Of a stretch of DNA of 50,867 bases, positions 34,901 to 40,745 are shown piece after piece; the stretch's first letter is position 1, and the number at the start of each line of letters is the position of its first letter. The notes under the pieces are model-generated. The model ran no database searches, had not been told where the DNA came from, and saw only the letters and a program-made list of their open reading frames with translations. This DNA comes from an uncultured Clostridia bacterium. Its GTDB lineage: Bacteria; Bacillota; Clostridia; Oscillospirales; QAMX01. The stretch is from contig CALWBW010000011.1 in the NCBI GenBank assembly GCA_944376195.1, positions 1 to 50,867 of the forward strand, read 5' to 3'. The translations under genes were made by a program, and so were the position numbers.

Positions 34901-36424
34901 GTTCAGGGGATGTTCCATCGCGGCAACCAGTTTCCGCAGTGTGCCGACAGCGGGTTCCGTATCAGCATCCAACGTAATAATATAGGAAAAAGATAAATTT
35001 TTGTCCCCCTCCGCCACGCGAAGCGTGCTTGGCCGGCCTTTCATCAGACGTACCAGATCCTCCAGCGCCCCTCGCTTTCTCTCACGGCCCCGGTATCGGT
35101 CATCAGTGGGAGAAAAAGACCGTCCCCGCCAAAGCAGCAGGAAACCGCCTCCCCATTTTTGGTTGAGCGCCGCAATTTCCCGTCGAGCCGCCTCGTAAAT
35201 AATCTGATCGGCGGGTTCTGTTTCCCGTTCACTCTCTTTTAAGTCCGTGAGCAGTCCAAAGACCATCTGATCGCCTATATTCCCGGCCGCAAGCCGGTAC
35301 TGTTCCAGCTTTTTTGCATACTCCCCGACTTCTCCCGCGCGTGTTAATAAAACCGTTACCACACAGAGCGTACGCGCCGAAGACGGTTTTCGATCCGACA
35401 TGCGCGGCAACGGCAAATGCCGGACAAAACACGGCGCGACATGGTCCGTCAACTGTCGGAACAACGCAAAAAGCGGCAGATACGCCAGAAAACCGACTGC
35501 CGCGCTCCCGGAAAGCACACCGCACACAAGAGAAACGGCCGGCGGTAATCCCAAAAGTGCGGCCGCATATCCCAGGCGTCCGGCGCGGCTTTTCGGTTTT
35601 CCCAGCGGTTTTTCATAAAGATAGTACCCGACATGACGTTCCCGCGGGGTCGTTCCCGCTTCAGCAAGCGCCAAAATCCGCTCTGCAGCGGATTTTTCCG
35701 AAATACCCGCCGCCTTTGCAAGGCGTGCCGTTTCTCCCCGATAGGCCGCCTTGGTTTCCTCATCCATATGCGGGTACGCGCCCGCCGGATCGCGCCGGTA
35801 AAGCTGCTCCAATACACTGATCTCCGGCAAGACGGTTTCGAGTTGCACGGAGGAAAGAAAACGCAGCACGCCAAATCCATATCCCAGGCGGCGCGCCAGC
35901 GCGCGATTGCCGGAACGCCCGGATTTTCCGACGGCTTGTGCGGCAGCTATCAACTTTTCATATGGCTTTGCCAAAAATACGATTGCGGCCAGACGCAGCA
36001 TAATGGGAAAGGCATAAAGTTCCGCTTCCGTCAGGTTCACCTCGCGCTGCACATCCTGTAAAAACGCCAGAATCCACTCCTTTGTCGGTTCTGCGTCATC
36101 TGAAAACCCCTGTTCTAACAGCCCGGTTGCCAGCGCCAGTACAAAAAGCTCCGCGCCATGCCCACGCGGAAGACCGGCCAACGCCTCTGCAACGATGTTG
36201 CGTTCCCTCTGCAGGATATAGCGATTGTCCGCCAGCCATTCCAACTCCTGCGGCAAGTCGCGCGCCCCCGTGGCGCGAATTGCATCATAGACCCCGCGCA
36301 GCGCGGAAAACGCATGATTCAGCCGCCGCATCGCCGTACCGGATGTCAACGTACGGCTGTACGTACCGTTTTTTATCAATTCCCGTGCCCATTCCGCACC
36401 GGTTTTTCTATTCTGTTTCATCAT
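28928..36424 (-). CDS. Cyclic beta-1,2-glucan synthase-like membrane enzyme (GT84/glucoamylase/GH94)
   Basis: A 2498-residue membrane protein with the layout of NdvB/ChvB cyclic glucan synthases. Membrane helices near residues 290-340 are followed by a GT84-type transferase (ITLDADTEP near 478, SHDMIEGSYLRAG near 590, EHRWIRGDWQ near 631), more membrane helices (about 665-820), a glucoamylase-like domain (from about 860, NAENCWLPPDNVQLQP), and a C-terminal GH94 phosphorylase module (GFRDQLQDVLSLL near 2040; GGGDWNDAMNRVG near 2189 with the catalytic aspartate; GGWSIYTGAAGWY near 2360). Known enzymes polymerise, trim and cyclise beta-1,2-glucan from UDP-glucose. The start at 36424 has GGAG five bases upstream. 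It lies behind a terminator; a TTGACA at 36502-36507 lacks a good -10. Linear beta-glucan product is an alternative. Confidence 0.88.
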   Translation of the reverse strand: MMKQNRKTGAEWARELIKNGTYSRTLTSGTAMRRLNHAFSALRGVYDAIRATGARDLPQELEWLADNRYILQRERNIVAEALAGLPRGHGAELFVLALATGLLEQGFSDDAEPTKEWILAFLQDVQREVNLTEAELYAFPIMLRLAAIVFLAKPYEKLIAAAQAVGKSGRSGNRALARRLGYGFGVLRFLSSVQLETVLPEISVLEQLYRRDPAGAYPHMDEETKAAYRGETARLAKAAGISEKSAAERILALAEAGTTPRERHVGYYLYEKPLGKPKSRAGRLGYAAALLGLPPAVSLVCGVLSGSAAVGFLAYLPLFALFRQLTDHVAPCFVRHLPLPRMSDRKPSSARTLCVVTVLLTRAGEVGEYAKKLEQYRLAAGNIGDQMVFGLLTDLKESERETEPADQIIYEAARREIAALNQKWGGGFLLLWRGRSFSPTDDRYRGRERKRGALEDLVRLMKGRPSTLRVAEGDKNLSFSYIITLDADTEPAVGTLRKLVAAMEHPLNRPVVDPARRVVTAGHALIHPRIATGLEAASQTPFAAVYAGPGGSDPYGGTAPDLDNDLYGTSSYTGKGIFEVESYAAVLDRRFPENAILSHDMIEGSYLRAGFADGMEFLDGFPGSVSSYFTREHRWIRGDWQLIPWLFPHVRTGEGGERNPLDWLAKWRILDNVRRSLTPAALLFAILAAAWGRFPALPAVVLLCLAAPVLFCAVRTDGGSERYLSGVMPTLRTAVWRSILDTVFLPYRAWIGLSAAATALWRMLVTHRGMLEWTTAAQLAGKQDDKRKYDTRMWPCCLAAALVLAAPYRGIFRAAACILTAAAWFIAPYAAHRISRKQNAEPKALSEEDRAWLLARAGQMFAYFRDHMNAENCWLPPDNVQLQPAVGVAQRTSPTNIGLALLAFLAAADLGLEETDAVLERMERTISTLERMEKWNGNLYNWYQTKDALPMYPRRVSSVDSGNLLACLIALEAGLREMPLPRAEALAGRVRKLSCEMRLAPLYDEERRLFRLGWDVEHNRPGEGHYDLLASEARLTSYVAVARGEVEPRHWGRLGRSLLGLDGYRGLASWSGTMFEYLMPPLLLESYPESLLYESEQFALYCQKRRAPDGMPYGISESGFFAFDTEMNYQYKAHGVQALGLKRGLDRETVLAPYAAYLALLVDPQDAVRNLRRYESLEMSGDYGFFEALDMTHPRVPDGCAYLPVRSYMAHHLGMSLLAVANTLCEKVMVRRFMSDAHMAAFRSLLQERVPVGAPLAPENEPAEVRTERVVPKSDAVLYEGAEYDPWRPECLMLSNGSYRTLVTNTGLNRTLCGMRDLTRFDGRQVGGACGILFFVTDGGRLLSLTPAPFFDRDVRYTARFETARAIHEMAWQTLACSVSTLVCPDDTAGVRRVRLRNTGSQPLETTLICYLEPALDTMQAVSAHPAFSKLFLRAEPQPDGALLSRFANDGSESYAYVACDGALAGVCNAREKALGRAGYRGLLRDVPAEGAGAPDPCVVLRIPISLKPGGEQSVTVSLAYGRSAEAARTAARRALNVNPTSAAHRITELLALLDMSPRGAREAFRMYRDVCFLTPDRRHMAEFIERNEKSRETLWKFGVSGDLPMIAAHVSEELGEREERLLKRHMFLYLNGAYADLLLFVNDGGDYMRRCHSAVLDILSRWSGENLVGTRGGIHLIEESALEPGEYDALVAFSGVYYDLRRTPQETKPAEPRKLEILPETTEFFVCSPEPDTEFTGDAVKICGVPSLAWSHPLANRAFGYLATDTGSGYLWYYNARENKMNAWVNDPLAVTGPETLEVLANGETYSLFARGGDSRTRFSPGMAVWERELPGLHTSLTAYVHPWINARVLLVELRGERARNAKLRWYTSLQLQERPDGQVKTVFSAEKRVIYAQNTANRLFAPYVFAFTSQPAPERFTCDEADYRSGTLSYRTGAGLLPCIAAEIPLEHENDVFRAVIVCGCASEDAALRLLTDLADYERAAAGLRTTLDYWRGLTGDLHVKTPDTRLNRYLNGFNAYQVIAGRLFARTSLYQSSGAYGFRDQLQDVLSLLALPPREERYRLVRGQLLRAAAHQYPEGDVQHWWHPDRRHDRMVSDRGVRTRMTDDLLFLPYTALAYLRVSGDRAFLEREAPYLREAELEPGRAERFGTPEKANGLRESLWRHCVRAADCFVRRGTGAEGLALMGGGDWNDAMNRVGAEGRGESVWLSWFGAMVLAGMAAEARVRGDETHALAWTGFADRLTEAAYRAWDGRWFLRGRYDNGAPLGSEQSDACQIDAISQAFAPMADPHPADETRAVQQRTALESAVSLLWGKTPVVRLFTPPFTRDSVQSPGYIKAYPPGIRENGGQYTHGAIWLAMGLFRAGMTEEAAALLLTLLPSERGARYLAEPYYLAADVYAADGLYGRGGWSIYTGAAGWYLQAALGELLGLRFERGKLYVHPKLPASWNGFTVEFETDGGCVELKVRRGGARGLEVDGRPADAIDLPTDGARIRAELGI

Positions 36425-36513
36425 TCCAACTCCATAGTTCACCACAGTTTCCTTTATTATCTCCGCTTTCCGGTAAACTATGCCGGGCGATTCCCGCCGC
36501 GTGTCAAACAAAC

Positions 36514-36552
36514 AAAAAAAGACTCTGTCTCCAAACGAGACAGAGTCTTTTC
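36514..36552 (-). terminator. Terminator after the GH10-like gene
   Basis: GACTCTGTCTC-N5-GAGACAGAGTC with TTTTTTTG on the minus-strand side and TTTTCTC on the other. It separates ogt-GH10 from the glucan-synthase gene. Confidence 0.9.
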
Positions 36553-36572
36553 TCTGAAAATCAGTTTACAAC

Positions 36573-37595
36573 TTACTGGTTTGCAAGTGCGCGGGAAACC
36601 GCAAAATACGCGTCTTTTTCTTCAAATTGCTCGTCAAACAGCAGCGGATGCGTTCCATCACGCCAGGCGCGGTCCACGCCGTCCGCCACGCCCCAGGTAT
36701 GTACCTGCTCCACGCCGCAGGCGAGACAGGCGCGATAAAATTCCTCCCAACGGCGGCATTGGCCTTCGATGCCGTCTTCGAGCAGCGGGTTGTCCAGTTC
36801 CGTGACATACACTTCGCACCCCAGACGGTGAAACTGTTCCACATTGCGCTGAAACGCGTCCAGCCGCGTATAGTCAATCTGCGGATTCCAGTACAGGTGC
36901 GTCTGGAACCCCACCGCGTCGACACGCAGGCCCCGATTGCGTAAATGATGGATCAGCTGGATCATGGCGCGCGCCTTACGCCCTTCCGGTTCAAATTCAA
37001 AATCGTCCTCGCGCAATTCCAGCTTGCCCGATGCAAAACGCCCGGCATATTCGTAAGCTTTTGCGATAAACTTCGGGTGGCGGTCGTTTATACGCGCTTC
37101 CCCGGTCAATCCGGACTCATCCGTTTCCCAGCCCATCTGTTCTAAGAAGCAGTCCTCCGCTGCCCGATACTGCCCGCTTCCCCGGCAAAGCACTTCGTTT
37201 GTCACATTCCACGCATACACCTTGCGCCCGTTTTCGTTTTGGGTCATCAGGTTCCGGATATATTCGTAAAAGAGAAAATCAAGTTCCGGGCCATTCCACA
37301 CTGCCGTTTTAGCCCAATCTCTGTAGTAAATATTCGGCCCGGCAATCATATGCATCAAGACGGGGATTCCCCGCTCAACGCCCCAGTTGACCCAGTCGTT
37401 AAACGCTTCGAACCCATAACAAAACGGCCCCTTCCATAGAAACGGATATGCCGTTGCCGTGATTGCGTGAAAGTCCCGCAACAGGATCCGCTCGTTTACA
37501 TCTCCCGCCACGCGCGCTCCTCCGCCGTCCGCACGCGCACCGATTTTCATCGCGCTTTGGTAGTCTTTCAGCCCTTTTTGAATTGCTGCGTTCAT
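36573..37595 (-). CDS. GH10-family glycoside hydrolase (xylanase-like), cytosolic
   Basis: A 340-residue single-domain TIM-barrel enzyme of family GH10, which cleaves beta-1,4-xylosidic and related bonds with retention. The acid/base glutamate is E134 (AWNVTNEVL) and the nucleophile E266 (VYVTELDNP); GFQTHLYW and HTWGVADGVDRAW are the matching subsite motifs. No signal peptide or carbohydrate-binding module is present, so it acts inside the cell, probably on imported oligosaccharides. It starts 21 bases after ogt with AAGGAGGAG upstream. The N-terminal barrel strands are short compared with secreted GH10 enzymes. Confidence 0.85.
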   Translation of the reverse strand: MNAAIQKGLKDYQSAMKIGARADGGGARVAGDVNERILLRDFHAITATAYPFLWKGPFCYGFEAFNDWVNWGVERGIPVLMHMIAGPNIYYRDWAKTAVWNGPELDFLFYEYIRNLMTQNENGRKVYAWNVTNEVLCRGSGQYRAAEDCFLEQMGWETDESGLTGEARINDRHPKFIAKAYEYAGRFASGKLELREDDFEFEPEGRKARAMIQLIHHLRNRGLRVDAVGFQTHLYWNPQIDYTRLDAFQRNVEQFHRLGCEVYVTELDNPLLEDGIEGQCRRWEEFYRACLACGVEQVHTWGVADGVDRAWRDGTHPLLFDEQFEEKDAYFAVSRALANQ

Positions 37596-37616
37596 TTTAT
37601 TCTCCTCCTTTTTATT

Positions 37617-38111
37617 TTACTTTCCGGCTTTCCCCATCCGAAAACCGGTTACGCCTTCCCGTTCCAGCAATGCGATCTTGGCGTCAAGCCCGGCGGAAAA
37701 TCCCCCCAGACCGCCATCCGCGCGAATTACCCGATGGCACGGCACAAAAATCAGCAGCGGATTTTTCCCCACAGCACCGCCTATCGCGCGGGAGGCGGCA
37801 GGACGTCCCATCCGTTCCCCCAGTTCGCGGTACGACACCGTACAACCAAACGGGATGCGCTGCAATTCCCGCCATACGGCGCATTGAAACGGCGTCCCGT
37901 GGAATGCAACCGGAACGGTAAAAACCCGGCGCGTCCCTGCAAAATACTCTCTAATCTGCGCGGCTGCCAGGTCTGTCACTGCGTTCGGTGCATGTTCTTC
38001 CATAGCGCCATCCTGCAAGCGCGTCACGCGAACCAGCGCCGTTTCCGATGCCTGAACCTGAATTTTGCCGATCGGAGTACACAAAGTCTCGGAATACATC
38101 ATCTTACGCAT
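37617..38111 (-). CDS. ogt: Methylated-DNA--[protein]-cysteine S-methyltransferase
   Basis: Suicide repair protein that moves methyl or alkyl groups from O6-alkylguanine to its own cysteine. The 164-residue protein has the active-site motif PCHRV with C125, the arginine-finger/HTH region RPAASRAIGGAVGKNP (about 103-118), and a short N-terminal domain. The start has GGGAG seven bases upstream. It is followed by the GH10-like gene in one apparent transcript, an arrangement with no obvious functional link. Its promoter, opposite the MATE promoter, is not clear-cut (TTTATT-18-TATAAA at best). Confidence 0.95.
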   Translation of the reverse strand: MRKMMYSETLCTPIGKIQVQASETALVRVTRLQDGAMEEHAPNAVTDLAAAQIREYFAGTRRVFTVPVAFHGTPFQCAVWRELQRIPFGCTVSYRELGERMGRPAASRAIGGAVGKNPLLIFVPCHRVIRADGGLGGFSAGLDAKIALLEREGVTGFRMGKAGK

Positions 38112-38180
38112 CTGCTTTCTCCCATGTAAACGCCCAAGTTCTCTGGTGAAATTTTTGGGTTTTTATATCAAAAATAACCG

Positions 38181-38208
38181 TTGACAATAAAAAAAACCGT
38201 GATACCAT
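38181..38208 (+). promoter_or_regulatory. Promoter of the MATE exporter gene
   Basis: Consensus TTGACA (38181-38186), 16 bases, TACCAT (38203-38208). The -10 is weak. Confidence 0.6.
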
Positions 38209-38252
38209 GAACTGGTTGTATAAAAATATTGAAAAATGAAAGGTGGAAAAAC

Positions 38253-39710
38253 GTGGCAAGTTTGAGAGAACTGTTTTCGCCTCGTGACATGTCGGAGGGC
38301 ATGCCATGGAGACGAATCGTTGAATTTTCTGTGCCGATGCTCATCGGCAACATTGCGCAGCAGCTTTATAACACGGTCGACTCCATCGTCGTCGGAAAGT
38401 ACGTCGGCGACAACGCGCTGGCCGCAGTCGGCAGCGCCGGCCCCATCATGAACCTGCTGCTTGTCTTCTTCGTTGGTATTTCAACCGGCGCCGGTATCAT
38501 GGTCTCCCAATATTTCGGCGCAAAAGATCGTGAGCGTTTATCGGCGACCGTCGGCAACTGCATTACGCTCACCATCATTTCTTCCGTCATCGTCATGGTT
38601 ATCGGACCTCTGATTGCCCGGCCGCTCCTCTCTCTGATGAACACGCCGGAATCCATCATCGGTTGGTGTACGGATTACTTAGTGATTTTCTTCTTGGGAA
38701 GCGCCGGATTCGTGTTTTACAACATGTTTTCCGGAATTCTCCGCGGTTTGGGCGACTCCTTTTCCGCGCTGGCGTTCCTGCTTCTGGCCACCGTACTCAA
38801 CATTGGCCTGGACGTCTGGTTCGTAGCAGGATTCCAGATGGGCGTTGCGGGCGTTGCGCTTGCAACTGTCATTTCGCAGATTATCTCCGCAATTTTCTGT
38901 TTGGTCAAGCTTTTGAAGATGCGTGAAATTTTTGATCTCAGCCGCAAATATCTCGCGCCCTACAAAGAATACATCTCCCGCATCATGCGGCTTGGACTTC
39001 CCTCCGGTATTACGCAGGCCATCTTCTCTTTGGCTATGGTTGTCGTGCAGTCGCTGACCAACAGCTTTGGCGAAATGTTTATTGCCTGTAACGTCATTAT
39101 CATGCGCATCGATGGCTTCGCCATGATGCCGAACTTCACATTTGGACAGGCCATGACCACCTATACCGGACAAAATGTCGGCGCGGGACGCATCGACCGC
39201 ATTCGTCAGGGCACGCGTCAGGGCGCTGCCATTGCCGTAGGTACCGCAGTTGTGCTGGTCGCTCTGATCCTGATCTTCGGCAAGTACCTTATGATGGCCT
39301 TTACCGATACGCCCGAACTCATCGATATGAGCGTTTACATGATCCGCATCCTGGCAGTCGGCTATATCGCCATGGCCGTTTCGCAGGTATATAGCGGCGT
39401 CATGCGTGGCGCGGGCGACACCGTCACGCCAATGTGGATTTCGCTGATTACGACGGTTGTGCTCCGTATCCCGATTGCATATGGACTTGCTTATCTCACC
39501 CGCAGCGAAGTCAATGTAAACGGACGTCCGGAATCAATTTTCATTTCCCTGCTGGTGTGCTGGGTGTTGGGCGCCATCATTACGGTTTTCTTCTATCACC
39601 GTGGAAAGTGGCGCCGCAAAGCAGCGGAAACTTTCGCCGTCTTCCCCTCCGGCGAAGCTGTCGCACAGGAGAACGCAAGCAAGACTTCCGATGAATCCCA
39701 CACAAATTAA
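38253..39710 (+). CDS. MATE-family multidrug/sodium antiporter
   Basis: A 485-residue membrane exporter of the MatE family (NorM/DinF type) with two six-helix halves. The first half shows FSVPMLIGNIAQQLYNTVDSIVVGKYVG, interrupted here only for length, with GTGAGIMVSQYFGA-type loop GISTGAGIMVSQYFGAKD; the second half repeats the pattern with LPSGITQAIFSLA and the TGQNVGAG loop. Such pumps export cationic drugs or metabolites in exchange for sodium or protons. The start is GTG at 38253, six bases after AGGTGG; the TTG 24 bases earlier has no ribosome site. A terminator follows. Confidence 0.92.
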   Translation: MASLRELFSPRDMSEGMPWRRIVEFSVPMLIGNIAQQLYNTVDSIVVGKYVGDNALAAVGSAGPIMNLLLVFFVGISTGAGIMVSQYFGAKDRERLSATVGNCITLTIISSVIVMVIGPLIARPLLSLMNTPESIIGWCTDYLVIFFLGSAGFVFYNMFSGILRGLGDSFSALAFLLLATVLNIGLDVWFVAGFQMGVAGVALATVISQIISAIFCLVKLLKMREIFDLSRKYLAPYKEYISRIMRLGLPSGITQAIFSLAMVVVQSLTNSFGEMFIACNVIIMRIDGFAMMPNFTFGQAMTTYTGQNVGAGRIDRIRQGTRQGAAIAVGTAVVLVALILIFGKYLMMAFTDTPELIDMSVYMIRILAVGYIAMAVSQVYSGVMRGAGDTVTPMWISLITTVVLRIPIAYGLAYLTRSEVNVNGRPESIFISLLVCWVLGAIITVFFYHRGKWRRKAAETFAVFPSGEAVAQENASKTSDESHTN

Positions 39711-39720
39711 AAATTATCAA

Positions 39721-39762
39721 AAATCCCGACCGGAAGCGATGCTCCCTGGTCGGGATTTTTTG
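39721..39762 (+). terminator. Terminator of the MATE gene
   Basis: ATCCCGACC-N15-GGTCGGGAT followed by TTTTTTG. Confidence 0.9.
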
Positions 39763-39786
39763 TCCCGCCAAAAGGAGGGGCTCACC

Positions 39787-40020
39787 TTGGGAACCGGACA
39801 TTCGTCCGCTTCCCGTTTTCCTCATTATATACGCGGCGTATGCAAATGGCAACAAAAAACTTTGCTCTGCTTTTTTGCCACCTCCTTTCTTCACCCGTCC
39901 TTTCTTGTCCGCCATGCTGATTTCATGTGCAAAACAACACTATGGAAAGCAAACAGGAATACAAAACGCCCCGGTCTCATGACTGGTGAGGCCAGAGAGT
40001 TGACAGCCACGATCGAATGA
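39787..40020 (+). CDS. Possible small ORF (77 residues), unrecognised
   Basis: In the 396-base gap between the MATE and GyrI-like genes, AAAAGGAGGGG lies eight bases before a TTG at 39787 that opens 77 codons. The peptide is rich in Phe, Cys, Thr and basic residues (for example CKWQQKTLLCFFATSF), with no known domain and no strong membrane segment. Its 3' end runs into the hairpin at 40003-40034. Support is only the ribosome-site match and an open frame; it may be chance, and the gap also holds a hairpin GGGAA-CC-GGAC-ATTC-GTCC-GC-TTCCC (39789-39814) and an imperfect repeat TGGCAA/TTGCCA (39847-39880). Confidence 0.2.
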   Translation: MGTGHSSASRFPHYIRGVCKWQQKTLLCFFATSFLHPSFLVRHADFMCKTTLWKANRNTKRPGLMTGEARELTATIE

Positions 40021-40034
40021 ATGGTCGTGGCTGT
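40003..40034 (+). terminator. Terminator-like hairpin upstream of the GyrI-like gene
   Basis: ACAGCCACGA and TCGTGGCTGT form a perfect ten-base stem around a 12-base loop, followed by TCTTGCATTTTTTC. The T-run is offset, so termination is probable rather than certain; it stands just before the next promoter. Confidence 0.55.
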
Positions 40035-40036
40035 TC

Positions 40037-40064
40037 TTGCATTTTTTCTTTGATGTGATAGTAT
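40037..40064 (+). promoter_or_regulatory. Probable promoter of the GyrI-like gene
   Basis: TTGCAT (40037-40042), 16 bases, TAGTAT (40059-40064), 43 bases before the start codon. Confidence 0.55.
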
Positions 40065-40106
40065 GTAATCAAACAGACTGATAAACTGAAATTTTAAGGA
40101 GCTCGT

Positions 40107-40574
40107 ATGAAGATTGAAAAACGCACAAAGCATACTTTTGTGGTAATTGGTAAAGAAGGTTCCACTTTGGATGGTCAAGGCTTTATTCAAAAATTGTGGT
40201 CAGATGCAAACTCTCATTTTGACGAAGTTCAGCCGTTGGCCAAAAAAGACGAAAATGGCAATTTGGTTGGTATTTGGGGCGCAATGTCCGATTGTTCCCA
40301 TTCATACAAACCGTGGGAAGATAACTTTCGCAAAGGGCTCTACCTTGCCGGTGTGGAATGTAGGGATGATGCTGAAGCGCCCGAGGGATGGACAAAATGG
40401 ACCATTCCTGGCTATGAATATATTTGTGCAGAGGTTGAAAACGAACATACATTTTCAGAAGTACTGGACTATATGCGGGCAAATGCTATCGCTTTAGTCG
40501 GAGCTGTCCACGATTTCACTTGTCCTGTAAACGGAAAGAATTATATGTTTTTCCCAGTTAGAATACTTTCATAA
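40107..40574 (+). CDS. Stand-alone GyrI-like small-molecule-binding domain protein
   Basis: A 155-residue protein made only of the AraC/MerR-type effector-binding (GyrI-like) fold: N-terminal strand KIEKRTKHTFVVIGKEGST, VGIWGAMSD in the middle, and the paired strand-helix unit with WTKWTIPGYEYICAEVENEH and the end NGKNYMFFPV. Such domains bind hydrophobic or cationic small molecules; some stand-alone members are hydrolases or toxin-binding proteins. There is no DNA-binding domain. Base composition is clearly more AT-rich than the neighbours, which suggests recent transfer. TTAAGGAGC precedes the start. It is flanked by terminator hairpins and has no operon partner. Confidence 0.8.
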   Translation: MKIEKRTKHTFVVIGKEGSTLDGQGFIQKLWSDANSHFDEVQPLAKKDENGNLVGIWGAMSDCSHSYKPWEDNFRKGLYLAGVECRDDAEAPEGWTKWTIPGYEYICAEVENEHTFSEVLDYMRANAIALVGAVHDFTCPVNGKNYMFFPVRILS

Positions 40575-40691
40575 ACGGTTATTGCCCGGACAAACTATAA
40601 AGGTTTGTTCCTATGCCAATCTCCCAGTCAGCTTCACCGCCGGCCCTTTTTTACAGGAAATCTTCTTTAGAAAACAGTGTATATTAATTGC

Positions 40692-40723
40692 AAAACGCCC
40701 CGGCCATAAGGCCGGGGCGTTTT
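40692..40723. terminator. Bidirectional terminator between the GyrI-like gene and the ABC operon
   Basis: AAAACGCCCCGGCC-ATAA-GGCCGGGGCGTTTT is a perfect symmetric stem with A and T ends, between convergent genes. Confidence 0.92.
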
Positions 40724-40745
40724 ATGCCGGCGGAATCCACCGGGC

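Noticed and set aside
39964..39994. Third terminator-like hairpin (GCCCCGGTC...GACTGGTGAGGC)
   Set aside because: Stem is interrupted and has no T-run; at most a decayed terminator.
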